Assembly: GCA_963838835.1 (NCBI GenBank)
Contig: CAWITA010000013.1
Span: 1-64,000 of the forward strand
Length of the DNA: 64,000 nt
Reading direction: 5' to 3'
From: Bog-473 sp963838835
Lineage (GTDB): Bacteria; Actinomycetota; Acidimicrobiia; Acidimicrobiales; RAAP-2
Part shown: in pieces, positions 17,419 through 26,432 of the stretch
How the letters are laid out: each line of letters starts with the position of its first letter
How positions within the stretch are numbered: the stretch's first letter is position 1
Translations under genes and position numbers: made by a program
The notes under the pieces: generated by a model
Database searches by the model: none
What the model saw: the letters and a program-made list of their open reading frames with translations, nothing else
Told to the model about the DNA's origin: nothing

Positions 17419-19512
17419 TCAGCTCTCCAGGCGGGGGATCGACCCCATCAGATGATCCGGGACGGTGTCGTAGTGGTCGTAGGTGGCGCTGAAGGATCCT
17501 CGCCCGCCGGTCAGCGCGCGCAGGTCCACGGCGTATCGGGTCAGCTCGGCCGTCGGTGCCGTGGCCGTCACGGTCTGGTACCCCTCGTTCTCGGCGGGGT
17601 CGGTCCCGATGATGCGGGCCCGGCGCGCGTGCAGGTCGCCGAGCACGTCACCCTGGCACTCGGCCGGGATCGTCACCTCCAGCCGCGAGATCGGCTCGAG
17701 CACGACGGGTCCCGCCTCGGCCATGGCCGCCTTGATCGCCAGGGCGGCGGCCATCTTGAAGCTCACCTCGTTGGAGTCGACCGAGTGCGCCTTGCCGTCG
17801 TCGACGGTCACGGCGATGTCGACCACCGGGTAGCCGTAGACGCCGCCGCCGGCGAACGACTCGATCACGCCCTTTTCCACGGCCGGGATGTACTGACGGG
17901 GGATCGCCCCCCCCACCACCTCGTCGCGGAAGGCGAAGCCCTCGCCGCGGGGCAGCGGCTCGAGCCGCAGGTGGGCCACGCCGAACTGTCCGTGGCCGCC
18001 GGACTGCTTCTTGTGCTTCCCTTCGGCCTGCGCCGCGACGGTGATCGTCTCCCGGTAGGCGATGCGCAGGTCCTCGCGCTCGACGTGGACGTTGCACTTG
18101 CGCTCCAGACGCTCGAGCGTCACGGACAGGTGCACCTCGCCGCTGACACCGAGAATGGTCTGGTGGGTCTCGTCGTCCCGGGTCACCGTCAGCGACGGAT
18201 CCTCGTCGCACAGGCGCTGCAGCGCCGACATCAGCTTGTCGTCGTCGGCCCGCGTCGCCGGCTTGACCGCCACCTGGAGGGTCGGAGCCGGGCAGCGCGG
18301 GGGCTGGACCACGACGGGCTGGCCCTTGGGTGCCAGGGTGTCGCCGGTGCGCGTCCGGTTGAGCCGGGGCACCGCCACGAAGTCGCCGGCGGCGATGCTC
18401 GTGGCGGGCGCCGTGGCGTGCCCCGCGATGCTCTGCAACGCGTGCAGGCGCTCTTCGTCACGGGTGCGCGAGTTGACCAGGACGGCGTCGGGTTGCAGCG
18501 TGCCCGACACCACCTTGCACAGTGACATCTTGCCGGTGTGGCTGTCGTTGAAGGTCTTCGTCACGGTGAGCAGCGTCGGCCCGGCCGGGTCGGCGTGGAT
18601 CTCCACCGTCTCCGTCCCCGCCGCGGCCACCAGCGGGGGACGGGAGGCCGGGGAAGGGCAGAGTTCCTCGATCAGCCGGGCCAACCGGTCGACGCCGACC
18701 CCACTGGCGGCCGAGCAGCACAAGACGGGGAAGACGTTGGCCGAGGCGACACCGCCGGCGAGGCTCTTCTCGAGCTCGGCGTAGTCGAGGGTCTCGCCGT
18801 TGAGGTAGCGCTCCATGAGATCGTCGTCGCCCACGACGATGCCCTCGACCAGCTGCTCGTGGACGGTGTGCTCCTCGTCGACCAGCTCTTCGGGGATGGG
18901 TCCCTCGTGCCCGGCCGCTGGGACGGTGCCGTCGAGGGCCGAGCCGGCCGAGGGGGTGTCGTAGTGCGTGGCGGTGTCGTCGAGCAGGTCGATGACACCG
19001 TGGAAGTCGGCCTCGTGCCCGATCGGGAGCTCGACCGGCGCCACGCCGGCCCCGAAGCTCGCGCGTATCTCGGCCAGCGTGCGATCGAAGTCGGCGCGTT
19101 CGCGGTCGAGCTTGTTGATCACGACGACCCGGGGGACTCCGAGACGGGCCGCGGCGCGCCAGGCGTCCTCGGTCTGCGCCTGCACGCCGTCGGTGGCGCT
19201 GACGACGACCACGGCGAGGTCGACGTTGGCCAGCGCGGTGATCATCTCGCCGGCGAAGTCGGCGTAGCCGGGGGTGTCGAGCAGATTGACCTTGACCCCG
19301 TTGACCGTGAACGGGGCGAGGCTGGTCGAGATGGAGAGCTGGCGTGACACCTCCTCGGGCTCGAAGTCCATGACCGTGGTGCCCTTCTCGACGGAGCCCC
19401 GCCGGGCGATGGACCCCGTGGTGGCCAGGAGGGCCTCGGCCAAGGTGGTCTTGCCGGCGCCGTGGTGGCCGACGAGGGCGACGTTGCGAATTGCGGTCGG
19501 GTCGTGTGGCAC
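17419..19512 (-). CDS. Elongation factor G paralogue (EF-G-like GTPase)
   Basis: Translational GTPase of 697 residues. P-loop GHHGAGKT near residue 15, LLDTPGYADF (G3), NKLD (G4) and a degenerate CSAAS (G5), followed by domains II-V including the GGHGQFG segment of domain IV and a C-terminal RALTGGRGSF. The GTG at 19512 has GGAGG seven bases upstream. The effector region is GSIARRGSVEKGTTVMD, which resembles the second EF-G group (fusA2-like) more than canonical FusA, and no rpsL/rpsG/tuf genes are nearby. A TACACT -10 candidate at 19575-19580 leaves a 60-base leader. Likely an accessory factor (ribosome recycling or stress); exact role unknown. It interrupts the M. tuberculosis-type gene order. 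Confidence 0.88.
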   Translation of the reverse strand: MPHDPTAIRNVALVGHHGAGKTTLAEALLATTGSIARRGSVEKGTTVMDFEPEEVSRQLSISTSLAPFTVNGVKVNLLDTPGYADFAGEMITALANVDLAVVVVSATDGVQAQTEDAWRAAARLGVPRVVVINKLDRERADFDRTLAEIRASFGAGVAPVELPIGHEADFHGVIDLLDDTATHYDTPSAGSALDGTVPAAGHEGPIPEELVDEEHTVHEQLVEGIVVGDDDLMERYLNGETLDYAELEKSLAGGVASANVFPVLCCSAASGVGVDRLARLIEELCPSPASRPPLVAAAGTETVEIHADPAGPTLLTVTKTFNDSHTGKMSLCKVVSGTLQPDAVLVNSRTRDEERLHALQSIAGHATAPATSIAAGDFVAVPRLNRTRTGDTLAPKGQPVVVQPPRCPAPTLQVAVKPATRADDDKLMSALQRLCDEDPSLTVTRDDETHQTILGVSGEVHLSVTLERLERKCNVHVEREDLRIAYRETITVAAQAEGKHKKQSGGHGQFGVAHLRLEPLPRGEGFAFRDEVVGGAIPRQYIPAVEKGVIESFAGGGVYGYPVVDIAVTVDDGKAHSVDSNEVSFKMAAALAIKAAMAEAGPVVLEPISRLEVTIPAECQGDVLGDLHARRARIIGTDPAENEGYQTVTATAPTAELTRYAVDLRALTGGRGSFSATYDHYDTVPDHLMGSIPRLES

Positions 19513-19651
19513 TGGTCCTCCGTCCTTCGTCCTGCGTCCGTTCAGGGCGAGGCTGAACTCGATCGTGGGACCCGAGTGTACGACCGCCCGTGCCGTGCTG
19601 CTCGGGCCTCCCTGCTCAGAGGCGCCTCGGGGCGCCGCGACGTGCGGCGGG

Positions 19652-20503
19652 TCAGCGGATCGGGTCAGCCCTGTGACCAGGAGCGCCGTCCGGCGAGGTC
19701 CCCGCGCCGGCGAGGGCATCGTCGTACTGGTGCAGGATGGAGTAGCGGACGAACAGGCCCAGCGTGTCGACCAGGAGCAGCCAGACGGCCTTGAGCGAGA
19801 TCGTGCTCCCGAAGCGCTCCTCGATCCGCACGGGCGCCTCCATGATCCGCGTGTACCCGAGGCGTCGCGCCAGGACAAGGAGCTCGAGGTCCAGGGCGAA
19901 GCGGCTCTCGCGCAGGAGAGGCAGGACGGCGGCGACGACCTTGCGGTTGACGAGCTTGATCCCCACCTGCGTGTCCTTGACGTTCAACCGGAAGAGCAGC
20001 TGGATGAGGCGTTGGTAGCCCCACGAGTACAGCCGGCGCAGCGGGGGGTAGTGCACCGAGGAGTCGGGATGGCGCTTGCTGCCGATGATGATGTCGGGAT
20101 CCTGCGACTGCATGATGGAGACGAAGGGGGCCAGGAACTCGGGCGAGATGTCGCCGTCGGCGTCGATGAAGCCGAGATAGCGCCCACGCCCCATGGCCAG
20201 GCCGGCCCGCAGCGCATGGCCCTTGCCCACGTTGGTCGCGAACGAGATGCGACGGACGACGCTCTCGGGGAAGCCGTCCAGGGTGAAGGGGCTGCCGTCG
20301 GTCGAGCCGTCGGACACCGTGATGATCTCGAAGGTCATGCGCGACGAGTCGAGGACACGCACCATGTGCGCCACCGTGTCCCGGAGGCGATGACCCGGGT
20401 TGTAGTAGGGCACGACGATCGACACGTCGAGCGTGGGATCGGGGAGGAGCGTGATGTCGGGCCGGGGTCGCCCCGCCTTCTTCGGCTCCGACACCGGCAC
20501 CAT
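19652..20503 (-). CDS. GT2 glycosyltransferase, dolichyl/polyprenyl-phosphate sugar transferase type
   Basis: Soluble GT-A enzyme of 283 residues. VSIVVPYYNPG starts the fold near residue 25, followed by ITVSDGSTDGS, NVGKGHALRAGL, and the metal-binding FIDADGDISPEF near residue 115. GIKLVNRKVV and a RIEERFGSTIS segment match polyprenyl-phosphate glucose/mannose synthases of the Alg5 kind. No membrane anchor follows, only a short tail. The ATG at 20503 was preferred to a TTG at 20557, which adds arginine-rich unlikely text. It probably makes a polyprenyl-phosphate sugar donor for the membrane glycosyltransferases; substrate inferred. Confidence 0.82.
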   Translation of the reverse strand: MVPVSEPKKAGRPRPDITLLPDPTLDVSIVVPYYNPGHRLRDTVAHMVRVLDSSRMTFEIITVSDGSTDGSPFTLDGFPESVVRRISFATNVGKGHALRAGLAMGRGRYLGFIDADGDISPEFLAPFVSIMQSQDPDIIIGSKRHPDSSVHYPPLRRLYSWGYQRLIQLLFRLNVKDTQVGIKLVNRKVVAAVLPLLRESRFALDLELLVLARRLGYTRIMEAPVRIEERFGSTISLKAVWLLLVDTLGLFVRYSILHQYDDALAGAGTSPDGAPGHRADPIR

Positions 20504-20699
20504 CACCTCACGTGCGCGCCCTCGCGGCGGGAAGGCGAGGCGGCGCGTCCGCTCCAACGGGCATCTCGCTGGAGGAGGCTATCGGACGGCCTCTCGGCCC
20601 CCGCCGTCGCCCTCCGCCCCGGGCGCTCGGGCGCCCGCGGGCCGGCTGGGGGCCGGCTCGGAGCGAGCCCGCCACCCCGATCGTGCGGGGACACGATGG

Positions 20700-20705
20700 T
20701 AAACT
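20700..20705 (+). promoter_or_regulatory. Candidate -10 element for the pgsA-patA-pimA operon
   Basis: GGTAAACTTC contains a TANNNT hexamer 46 bases before the pgsA start, leaving a leader with GAGGAG. Confidence 0.4.
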
Positions 20706-20751
20706 TCTGCAAACGCGGGTCCCTCCCCGGGCCCGGGCAACGAGGAGCTCC

Positions 20752-21615
20752 ATGTTCGACGGTCGCTGGCGAGGTGCCGTCGACCGGACCACCGGTCCGG
20801 TCGGCCAGTCACTGCACCGCCATGGCATCACCGCGGACGTGCTCACCGCCACCGGGCTCGTCTCGGCCACGGCGACGGCGGTCCTGGTCGCCACGGGCCA
20901 CCTCCACCTGGCCATCATCTTCTTGATCATCACGGGCATGCACGACCTCCTCGACGGCCCCGTCGCCAAGGCCGCGGGCACCGCCTCGGTCCGGGGCGCC
21001 TTCTTCGACTCGGTCACCGACCGCGTCGCGGACGCCGTCCTCATGATCGGCTGCGCGTGGTACTTGCTCGACCGTGGGGAAGGCCACCTCGCGCTTCTGC
21101 CCATGGCCATCCTGGCGGTCACCGCCTTGGTTTCCTACGAGAGGGCGAAGGCCGAGTCGCTCGGGCTGCCGGCCAAGGGTGGCCTCATGGAGCGGGGCGA
21201 GCGCATGTTCCTGCTCGGCGTCGCCTTCCTCAGCACGGTGATCTTCGTCCCGGTCCTGTGGGTTCTCTTCGCGCTGATCACCTTCACGGCGGTCTCCCGT
21301 TTCGTCAAGGTCTGGAATGCCGCCTCTGGCCGTGACCGCGTGATCGCGCGGCGGATCGAGGCCTGGCGCGAGGGCCGGGTCGACTCGCGCTGGAGGGCCT
21401 GGCGCGAGGCCCGCGAGTCCGCGGGCCGCCCCCGGCGCGACCCGACGCGCACCACCGGCGCGCCCGTCGGGCGCTGGCGGGCCCGCCGCCAAGAGACGCT
21501 GAGCAGCCGCTCGGGCCGGACGTTGCGGGAGCGACGGAGCGCGGCGGGGCGGCACGCCAGCAGCAACAGTGCGCGGCGTATCTCGGGCCGTCGCACGCCG
21601 CCCCCGGCTCCCTGA
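20752..21615 (+). CDS. pgsA: CDP-alcohol phosphatidyltransferase, phosphatidylinositol-phosphate synthase type
   Basis: Integral membrane enzyme expected to join CDP-diacylglycerol with inositol phosphate. About six helices. The family motif is present near residues 65-90 as DG-PV-AK, eight residues, G-AFF-D-SVT-D, but the usual Arg after Ala is Lys here. GAGGAG precedes the ATG at 20752. The first 200 residues match family length; the last 85 are an Arg/Ser-rich cytoplasmic tail. It stands before acyltransferase and pimA genes, as pgsA1 (Rv2612c) does in M. tuberculosis, which supports the inositol-phosphate role over phosphatidylglycerol-phosphate synthesis. Confidence 0.87.
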   Translation: MFDGRWRGAVDRTTGPVGQSLHRHGITADVLTATGLVSATATAVLVATGHLHLAIIFLIITGMHDLLDGPVAKAAGTASVRGAFFDSVTDRVADAVLMIGCAWYLLDRGEGHLALLPMAILAVTALVSYERAKAESLGLPAKGGLMERGERMFLLGVAFLSTVIFVPVLWVLFALITFTAVSRFVKVWNAASGRDRVIARRIEAWREGRVDSRWRAWREARESAGRPRRDPTRTTGAPVGRWRARRQETLSSRSGRTLRERRSAAGRHASSNSARRISGRRTPPPAP

Positions 21616-21647
21616 TCGCCGCACCACGTGCGCCCCGATCACCGGTG

Positions 21648-22614
21648 ATGGCCGCCGTGGCGGCAGAGGCCGAGGCTCCCGCGGTGGCTCCCGCCGAGGA
21701 CCCGGACAGTTGGCGCGCCACGGTGAGATACCAGACCTACCGCGGTCTCGGCGCGGCGATGGGGCACCTGCCCCTGCCGCTGGCGCACGGCGCGGCGCGC
21801 GGGGTGGCCCGGGTCATGGCTCTGGGGGGCGGGCCGGCCCTCGCCATGAACGAGCGCCACATGCGGCGGGTGCTGGGGAGCGAGTGCGTGGATGGAGTGG
21901 AGCCGGACCCCGCGCTGGTGCGGCGTTGGAGCCGGCGCAGCTTCGACTCCTACGCGGAGTACTGGGCCGACGGCGCCCGCCTGCCCTACGAGAGCGAAGC
22001 GGGCGTGCGCGCCCGGTGGCGCCTCGAGGAAGGTGAGGACCACCTGCGGGAGGCCTTTGCGCTCGGCCGCGGCATCGTCATGGCGTTGCCGCACGTCGGC
22101 AGCTGGGAGTGGGGCGGGTATTGGCTCGCACTCGAGGGCATGCCCATGACGGCGGTCGTCGAGCGCCTCGAGCCCCCACGGCTCTTCGAGTGGTTCGTGG
22201 CGCAACGCCGGGCCATGGGGCTGACGGCGGTCCCGCTCGGCGAGGGGTCGAGCGCGGCGCTCCTGCGTGCGCTGAAGAACGGCGAGGTGGCGGGCCTGGT
22301 GAGCGACAGGGACGTGAGTGGGAACGGCGTCGAGGTCGAGTTCTTCGGTGCGCGCACGACGCTGCCCGCCGGCGCCGCCATGCTCGCCCTGCGTACCGGC
22401 GCACCGCTCCTGCCGGTCGTCGTCTACTCGGGACCGGGCAATTGGCACACCGGCGTGGTGCACCCGCCGGTCGACACCACCCGTCGCGGTTCGGTGCGGG
22501 AGGACATCGCCCGGGTCACCCAGGACCTGGCCACCGTCTTCGAGGGCGGACATCCGGCGCCGTCCCGAGCAGTGGCACCTCTACCAACCCAACTGGCCGA
22601 GCGACTCGCGATGA
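21648..22614 (+). CDS. patA: Phosphatidylinositol mannoside acyltransferase, PatA/HtrB-like (one frameshift)
   Basis: Lipid A acyltransferase-like protein that would acylate the mannose of phosphatidylinositol mannosides at the inner membrane. The catalytic H-x4-E is in ALPHVGSWEWG near residue 148; LVSDRDVSGNGVEVEFFG is the second conserved block. The uninterrupted frame runs on into pimA, but the true C-terminus PEQWHLYQPNWPSD is found one frame over, ending in TGA at 22612-22614. Removing one G near 22548 gives 321 residues and a four-base ATGA overlap with pimA. The start at ATG 21648 (GTG at 21645) lacks a clear ribosome site but lies 32 bases after pgsA. Confidence 0.87.
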
Positions 22615-23750
22615 GCCAGCTGAGGATCGCCATGCTCTCGCCCTATTCCCTCACCCGCCCCGGGGGCGTGCAGGGACAGGCGATCGGCCTGGCGCGCTCG
22701 TTGCGGGCGCAGGGCCACGAGGTCACGGTGCTGGGGCCGGCCGACCAGGGCGTGCCCGTGCCCACCGCCGCCGGCGAGCACTTCGTCATCGGCCGGCCCA
22801 CCGCGTTGCACTCCAACGGGTCGGTGGCGCCGGTGGCGCTGTCGCCGGGGGCGTCGGCGCGGGCGGAGCGGTTCGTGCGACACGGCGGCTTCGACGTGCT
22901 GCACGTGCACGAGCCGCTGGCTCCGATGGCCGCCTATGGCCTCGTGCTCCGGGCGCCGCTCCCGATGGTCGGCACGTACCACCGCGCCGGCGTGAGCCGG
23001 TGGGTTCCGCTCCTCAAGCCGCTCGCGGAGCTGGTCGGTCGCCGGATGCAGATCAAGGTGGCGGTCTCCGAGGCGGCCCGCGAGACGGGCGTGCGCTCGA
23101 GCGGCGGCAGCTTCGAGGTGCTGTTCAACGGCGTCGACATGGAGCGCTTCGAGTCGGCGGCGCCCGTGCGCGACGAGCAGGGGCGGCCCGTCGTGATGTT
23201 CCTCGGTCGCCACGAGCCGCGCAAGGGTCTGCAGGTGCTCCTCGATGCGTTCGAGAAGATCGAGCGGCCGGCGGTCCTGTGGGTGGTGGGCGACGGCCCT
23301 GCGAGCGAGGTCCAGCGGCGCCGGCACCCCGAGTCGGACCGGGTGCGCTGGTTGGGCGTGCTCAGTGACGAGGAGGTCGCGGCCCGGCTGGCCGGGGCCG
23401 ACGTGCTGGGCGCGCCGTCGCTGCACGGCGAGTCCTTCGGCATGGTGCTGCTCGAGGCGATGGCGGCAGGCTGCGCCGTGGTGGCCTCCGACATCGAGGG
23501 GTACCGCACCGCGGCCGGCGGTCACGCCGTACTGGTGCCCCCGGGGGACGTGCCCGCGCTCTGCCGTGCCCTCGGCGCCGCGCTGGCCGACGCCGTCGAG
23601 GGGAGCGGGCTGTCCGCGCCGGAGGCACGCAAGGAGGCGACCGAGTACGCCCGCGCCTGGTCGATGGACGCCCTCGCCGAGCGCTACGTCGACACCTACA
23701 CCAGGGCCATCGCCGCCTACGGAACCCGGCGGGCGCGGCGTCGAGGCTGA
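22611..23750 (+). CDS. pimA: Phosphatidylinositol alpha-mannosyltransferase
   Basis: GDP-mannose-dependent GT4 enzyme that adds the first mannose to phosphatidylinositol on the cytoplasmic membrane face. Starts RIAMLSPYSLTRPGGVQGQ, with the GGVQ phosphate-binding loop; VLHVHEPLAP and VGTYHRAG follow in the N-terminal domain. The C-terminal domain has FLGRHEPRKGLQVLL and the E-x7-E donor site in HGESFGMVLLEAMA near residue 283. Length 379, as in the family. ATG overlaps the acyltransferase stop. It follows pgsA-patA as in M. tuberculosis. Confidence 0.93.
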   Translation: MSQLRIAMLSPYSLTRPGGVQGQAIGLARSLRAQGHEVTVLGPADQGVPVPTAAGEHFVIGRPTALHSNGSVAPVALSPGASARAERFVRHGGFDVLHVHEPLAPMAAYGLVLRAPLPMVGTYHRAGVSRWVPLLKPLAELVGRRMQIKVAVSEAARETGVRSSGGSFEVLFNGVDMERFESAAPVRDEQGRPVVMFLGRHEPRKGLQVLLDAFEKIERPAVLWVVGDGPASEVQRRRHPESDRVRWLGVLSDEEVAARLAGADVLGAPSLHGESFGMVLLEAMAAGCAVVASDIEGYRTAAGGHAVLVPPGDVPALCRALGAALADAVEGSGLSAPEARKEATEYARAWSMDALAERYVDTYTRAIAAYGTRRARRRG

Positions 23751-23834
23751 ACGACCCGACCTCTCCGATCGGCCACGGCCGCGTCTCCTCATCTTCGACC
23801 TCGACTTGCTACCCCTATTGGCGGGCGCCAAGGC

Positions 23835-23872
23835 GACTCGGATGAAAGGCGACTCGGATGAGACTCGGATGA
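23835..23872 (+). repeat. Three direct copies of GACTCGGATGA
   Basis: Copies begin at 23835, 23851 and 23862; the last two are back to back. They lie in the short gap between pimA and the large GT2 gene. Possibly slippage or a binding site; no partner is identifiable. Confidence 0.6.
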
Positions 23873-23910
23873 ATTGTTCGTGAGCCCTATGCATCCTCAC
23901 GGGGGCTGCC

Positions 23911-23916
23911 TACAAT
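23911..23916 (+). promoter_or_regulatory. Candidate -10 element for the large GT2 gene
   Basis: TACAAT lies 45 bases before the ATG at 23962, the best sigma-70-type -10 in this gap. No start codon lies close behind it, so this gene would have a leader. Confidence 0.4.
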
Positions 23917-23961
23917 CCGTGTGACGCTGTCGGCCCTCTCCTGGCGTAACGAGGGTGCTCA

Positions 23962-26406
23962 ATGCTCTTCAGGCTCAACCTGTACGACTTTTCCCTCGTC
24001 GGGTTCATGCAGCTGTTCCTGGCGTCGGCCCTCCTGTTGAGCCCCGCGCGGCGATTCAGCAGGTCCCGACGTTGGGCCGGGTCGAAGTTCACCGAGGTCC
24101 TCTTCAACTCCACCGGCGCGCTCGTCATCGCGGTGCCAGCGTGCTGGCTCGTGTCGGTGATCTGGGGGATCCCGTTGCGCACGCTGGAGCTTCCCGGGGC
24201 CGTGGTCGTCTTGATCGCCGTGATCGTCGTCGTCGCCCGGCCGGCCTGCAACGCCGTGGGGCAGATCTTCTCGGCCGCGTTCATCGCCGCCGGACTGGGC
24301 CTGATCCTCTTCACGGTCCAGCTCACCTCCACCGATGCCAACAGCGGGTTCGAGCAGTTGGTGTCGGGCTTCTTCATCCTGCTGAGCATCGTCGCCGTGA
24401 CTTTGTGGAACTCGTACGTCAACGCCACCAGTGACGTGCTGTGCCGGTTCCGGTACTCGCGGCCGTTGCCCGAGGCCGATCCGTCGTACAAGCCGTTCGT
24501 GTCCCTGCATATCGCGGCGTACAACGAGCCCCCCGACATGCTGATCGAGACCATCAGGAGGGCCGAGGCGATCGACTACCCCAACTTCGAGATCGTCGTG
24601 GTCGACAACAACACCAAGGACCCGGCGGTCTGGCGGCCGGTCGAGGAATATTGCCGCGATCGCCCGCGCGTCACCTTCGTGCACGTCGACCCGTGGCCTG
24701 GGTTCAAGGCGGGCGCGCTCAACCTGGCCCTGCGCCAATACACCGACGAGCGCGCCGAGATCATCGGGTTGATCGATGCGGACGATTTCGTCGTGCCCCA
24801 CTATCTGAAGGAAACCGCGCCCTACTTCTGCGACAGGGGCATCGGGTTCCTGCAGAGCTTCGAGGGCAACCGCGACTACGAGGGGAGCCCGTACTACACA
24901 GCCTGTGTCGATTCGTATCAAGCCTTTTACTTGACGAACATGTCGTCGCGCAACGAGCGGAACTCCATACCCTTCGTGGGCACGATGGGACTCTTCCGGC
25001 GCAGCGCCCTCGAGCAGGCAGGTGGCTGGAACGAGTGGTGCATCTGCGAGGACACCGAGGCGTCCGTCCGGGTGCTCAAGCTGGGCTGGTCCGGGCTGTA
25101 CATCCCACGCTGCTTCGGCCGCGGGGTCGTCCCGCCCTCGTACGCGGGTCTGTGCACGCAGCGCTACCGGTGGTGCTTCGGGGGCATGCAGATCCTTCGC
25201 CTGCACTGGCGCAGCCTGATGCCGTGGGACCGCTCTCCCGACAACCGCTTGTCGAGCCAACAACGGCGGGACTACCTCATGGCGAGCTTCGGTTGGATGC
25301 GAGACCTCTTGATGGTCCTGTTTTCCATTGGGCTGATCGCCACGACCGGACTGTTGTTGTCAGGCTCGCACTTCTGGATCTTGCCGATCGCCGGTGGGCT
25401 CAGTCTGTTGGGGATAAGCCTGATCGCCGTCGCCCTCCTGAGCATGCTCTGGGTGTTGCGGGAATGGACGAACATGTCGCGCCGCCGCGCCTTTTGCAGC
25501 CTGATCATCAGTCTGGCGAGCGGTTGGACCATCGCTCTTGCCTGCATCCAGGGGTTGGCGCGGCGAGAGGGCGTCTTCCTCCGTACTCCCAAGAACGACC
25601 GAAACCAGAAGGTGGTGCGACGGGTACGGGATGCCCTCTGGGTGGCACGCTGGGAGATCGTCCTGGCCGCGGGGCTGTTCGTCTGCGCGGGACTGATAGC
25701 GGCCGCGCCGTCGAAACACATTCTCCTCGTCGTCATGATCTCCGTTCAGGCCTGCGTGTTCCTGTGCGCCCCCGTCACAGCCTTCTGGAACGTGCGAGCA
25801 CAGATGCTGCCGGCGGCAGCACGTTCGAACCGGTTTGCTGCGCAACGCGCACGCCAAGCGGGCCGGCGGCGGCGATCGTTCATTGGGGCGGGTGTCGGGT
25901 TGGCGATGGTGGCGCTCGTCGGAGCCATCGTTGCCGCGTCAGTCACCGCGCCGGGCGAGTTGCTCGCCGCTGGACCGGCGCTCCGCGTCAGGACGGCGGC
26001 GCAGGTCGATGCCCTGCCTGCCGGCGCCCCGGCGGTGGCTCCACCGTTCGTCGAGGTCACCGGCGCCCCCGGTGGCGGGTGGCTGGAGGTCACCGCCAAT
26101 GGGGTGGTCTGGGCCGGCGGCGGCGCGAACTACTTCGGGGACCTTCAGCGTCGGCCCGATGCCCAACCTATTGACGTGTCGAACATCGTGCAGGTTCGGC
26201 CGACCATGGACGGCTTCGGGTACTGGCTGGTGGGGAGTGACGGGTCGGTCTACTCCTTTGGCGACGCGCAGTATTTTGGTTCGCTGCCCGGGCTGGGCCT
26301 CCACATGAACGACATCGTCGGCCTGATCCCGTTCTCCTCAGGAGACGGTTACGAGCTCGTCAGCGCGGTAGAACAGGTCTGGAAGTTCGGTCACGGGAAG
26401 CCGTAA
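23962..26406 (+). CDS. Cellulose-synthase-like membrane GT2 with C-terminal GYWLV repeats
   Basis: An 814-residue processive-type glycosyltransferase. Residues 1-155 hold about four helices. The cytoplasmic GT2 domain (about 175-420) has VSLHIAAYNEP, VVVDNN, LIDADDF (metal site), CEDTEAS (acid/base ED) and QRYRWCFGG (the Q-x2-RW motif of polymer-forming synthases). About five helices follow to residue 640, then one more helix and an extracytoplasmic tail. Residues 706-814 contain two to three copies of the repeat GYWLVGSDGSVYSFGDAQYF that also occurs six times in the S53 peptidase at 55537. Expected to extrude a beta-glycan; a GH12-type glucanase gene lies 27 bp downstream on the other strand. 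Substrate unproven. Confidence 0.85.
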   Translation: MLFRLNLYDFSLVGFMQLFLASALLLSPARRFSRSRRWAGSKFTEVLFNSTGALVIAVPACWLVSVIWGIPLRTLELPGAVVVLIAVIVVVARPACNAVGQIFSAAFIAAGLGLILFTVQLTSTDANSGFEQLVSGFFILLSIVAVTLWNSYVNATSDVLCRFRYSRPLPEADPSYKPFVSLHIAAYNEPPDMLIETIRRAEAIDYPNFEIVVVDNNTKDPAVWRPVEEYCRDRPRVTFVHVDPWPGFKAGALNLALRQYTDERAEIIGLIDADDFVVPHYLKETAPYFCDRGIGFLQSFEGNRDYEGSPYYTACVDSYQAFYLTNMSSRNERNSIPFVGTMGLFRRSALEQAGGWNEWCICEDTEASVRVLKLGWSGLYIPRCFGRGVVPPSYAGLCTQRYRWCFGGMQILRLHWRSLMPWDRSPDNRLSSQQRRDYLMASFGWMRDLLMVLFSIGLIATTGLLLSGSHFWILPIAGGLSLLGISLIAVALLSMLWVLREWTNMSRRRAFCSLIISLASGWTIALACIQGLARREGVFLRTPKNDRNQKVVRRVRDALWVARWEIVLAAGLFVCAGLIAAAPSKHILLVVMISVQACVFLCAPVTAFWNVRAQMLPAAARSNRFAAQRARQAGRRRRSFIGAGVGLAMVALVGAIVAASVTAPGELLAAGPALRVRTAAQVDALPAGAPAVAPPFVEVTGAPGGGWLEVTANGVVWAGGGANYFGDLQRRPDAQPIDVSNIVQVRPTMDGFGYWLVGSDGSVYSFGDAQYFGSLPGLGLHMNDIVGLIPFSSGDGYELVSAVEQVWKFGHGKP
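26077..26403 (+). repeat. Protein-coding tandem repeats, about 42 codons each
   Basis: Units begin near 26077, 26218 and 26347; the central one (GYWLVGSDGSVYSFGDA) is best preserved, the outer ones are divergent (GWLEVTANGVVWAGG, GYELVSAVEQVWKFG). Same repeat type as 57668-58411. The alternation of aromatic and glycine residues suggests propeller blades. Confidence 0.7.
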
Positions 26407-26432
26407 AGACGACACACAATCCGTGCTGTGCC

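Noticed and set aside
21645..23750. Apparent 701-residue fusion of PatA acyltransferase and PimA mannosyltransferase
   Set aside because: The real PatA C-terminus (PEQWHLYQPNWPSD, then stop) is present one frame over, and PimA has its own ATG in an ATGA overlap. A single extra G near 22548 makes the false fusion.
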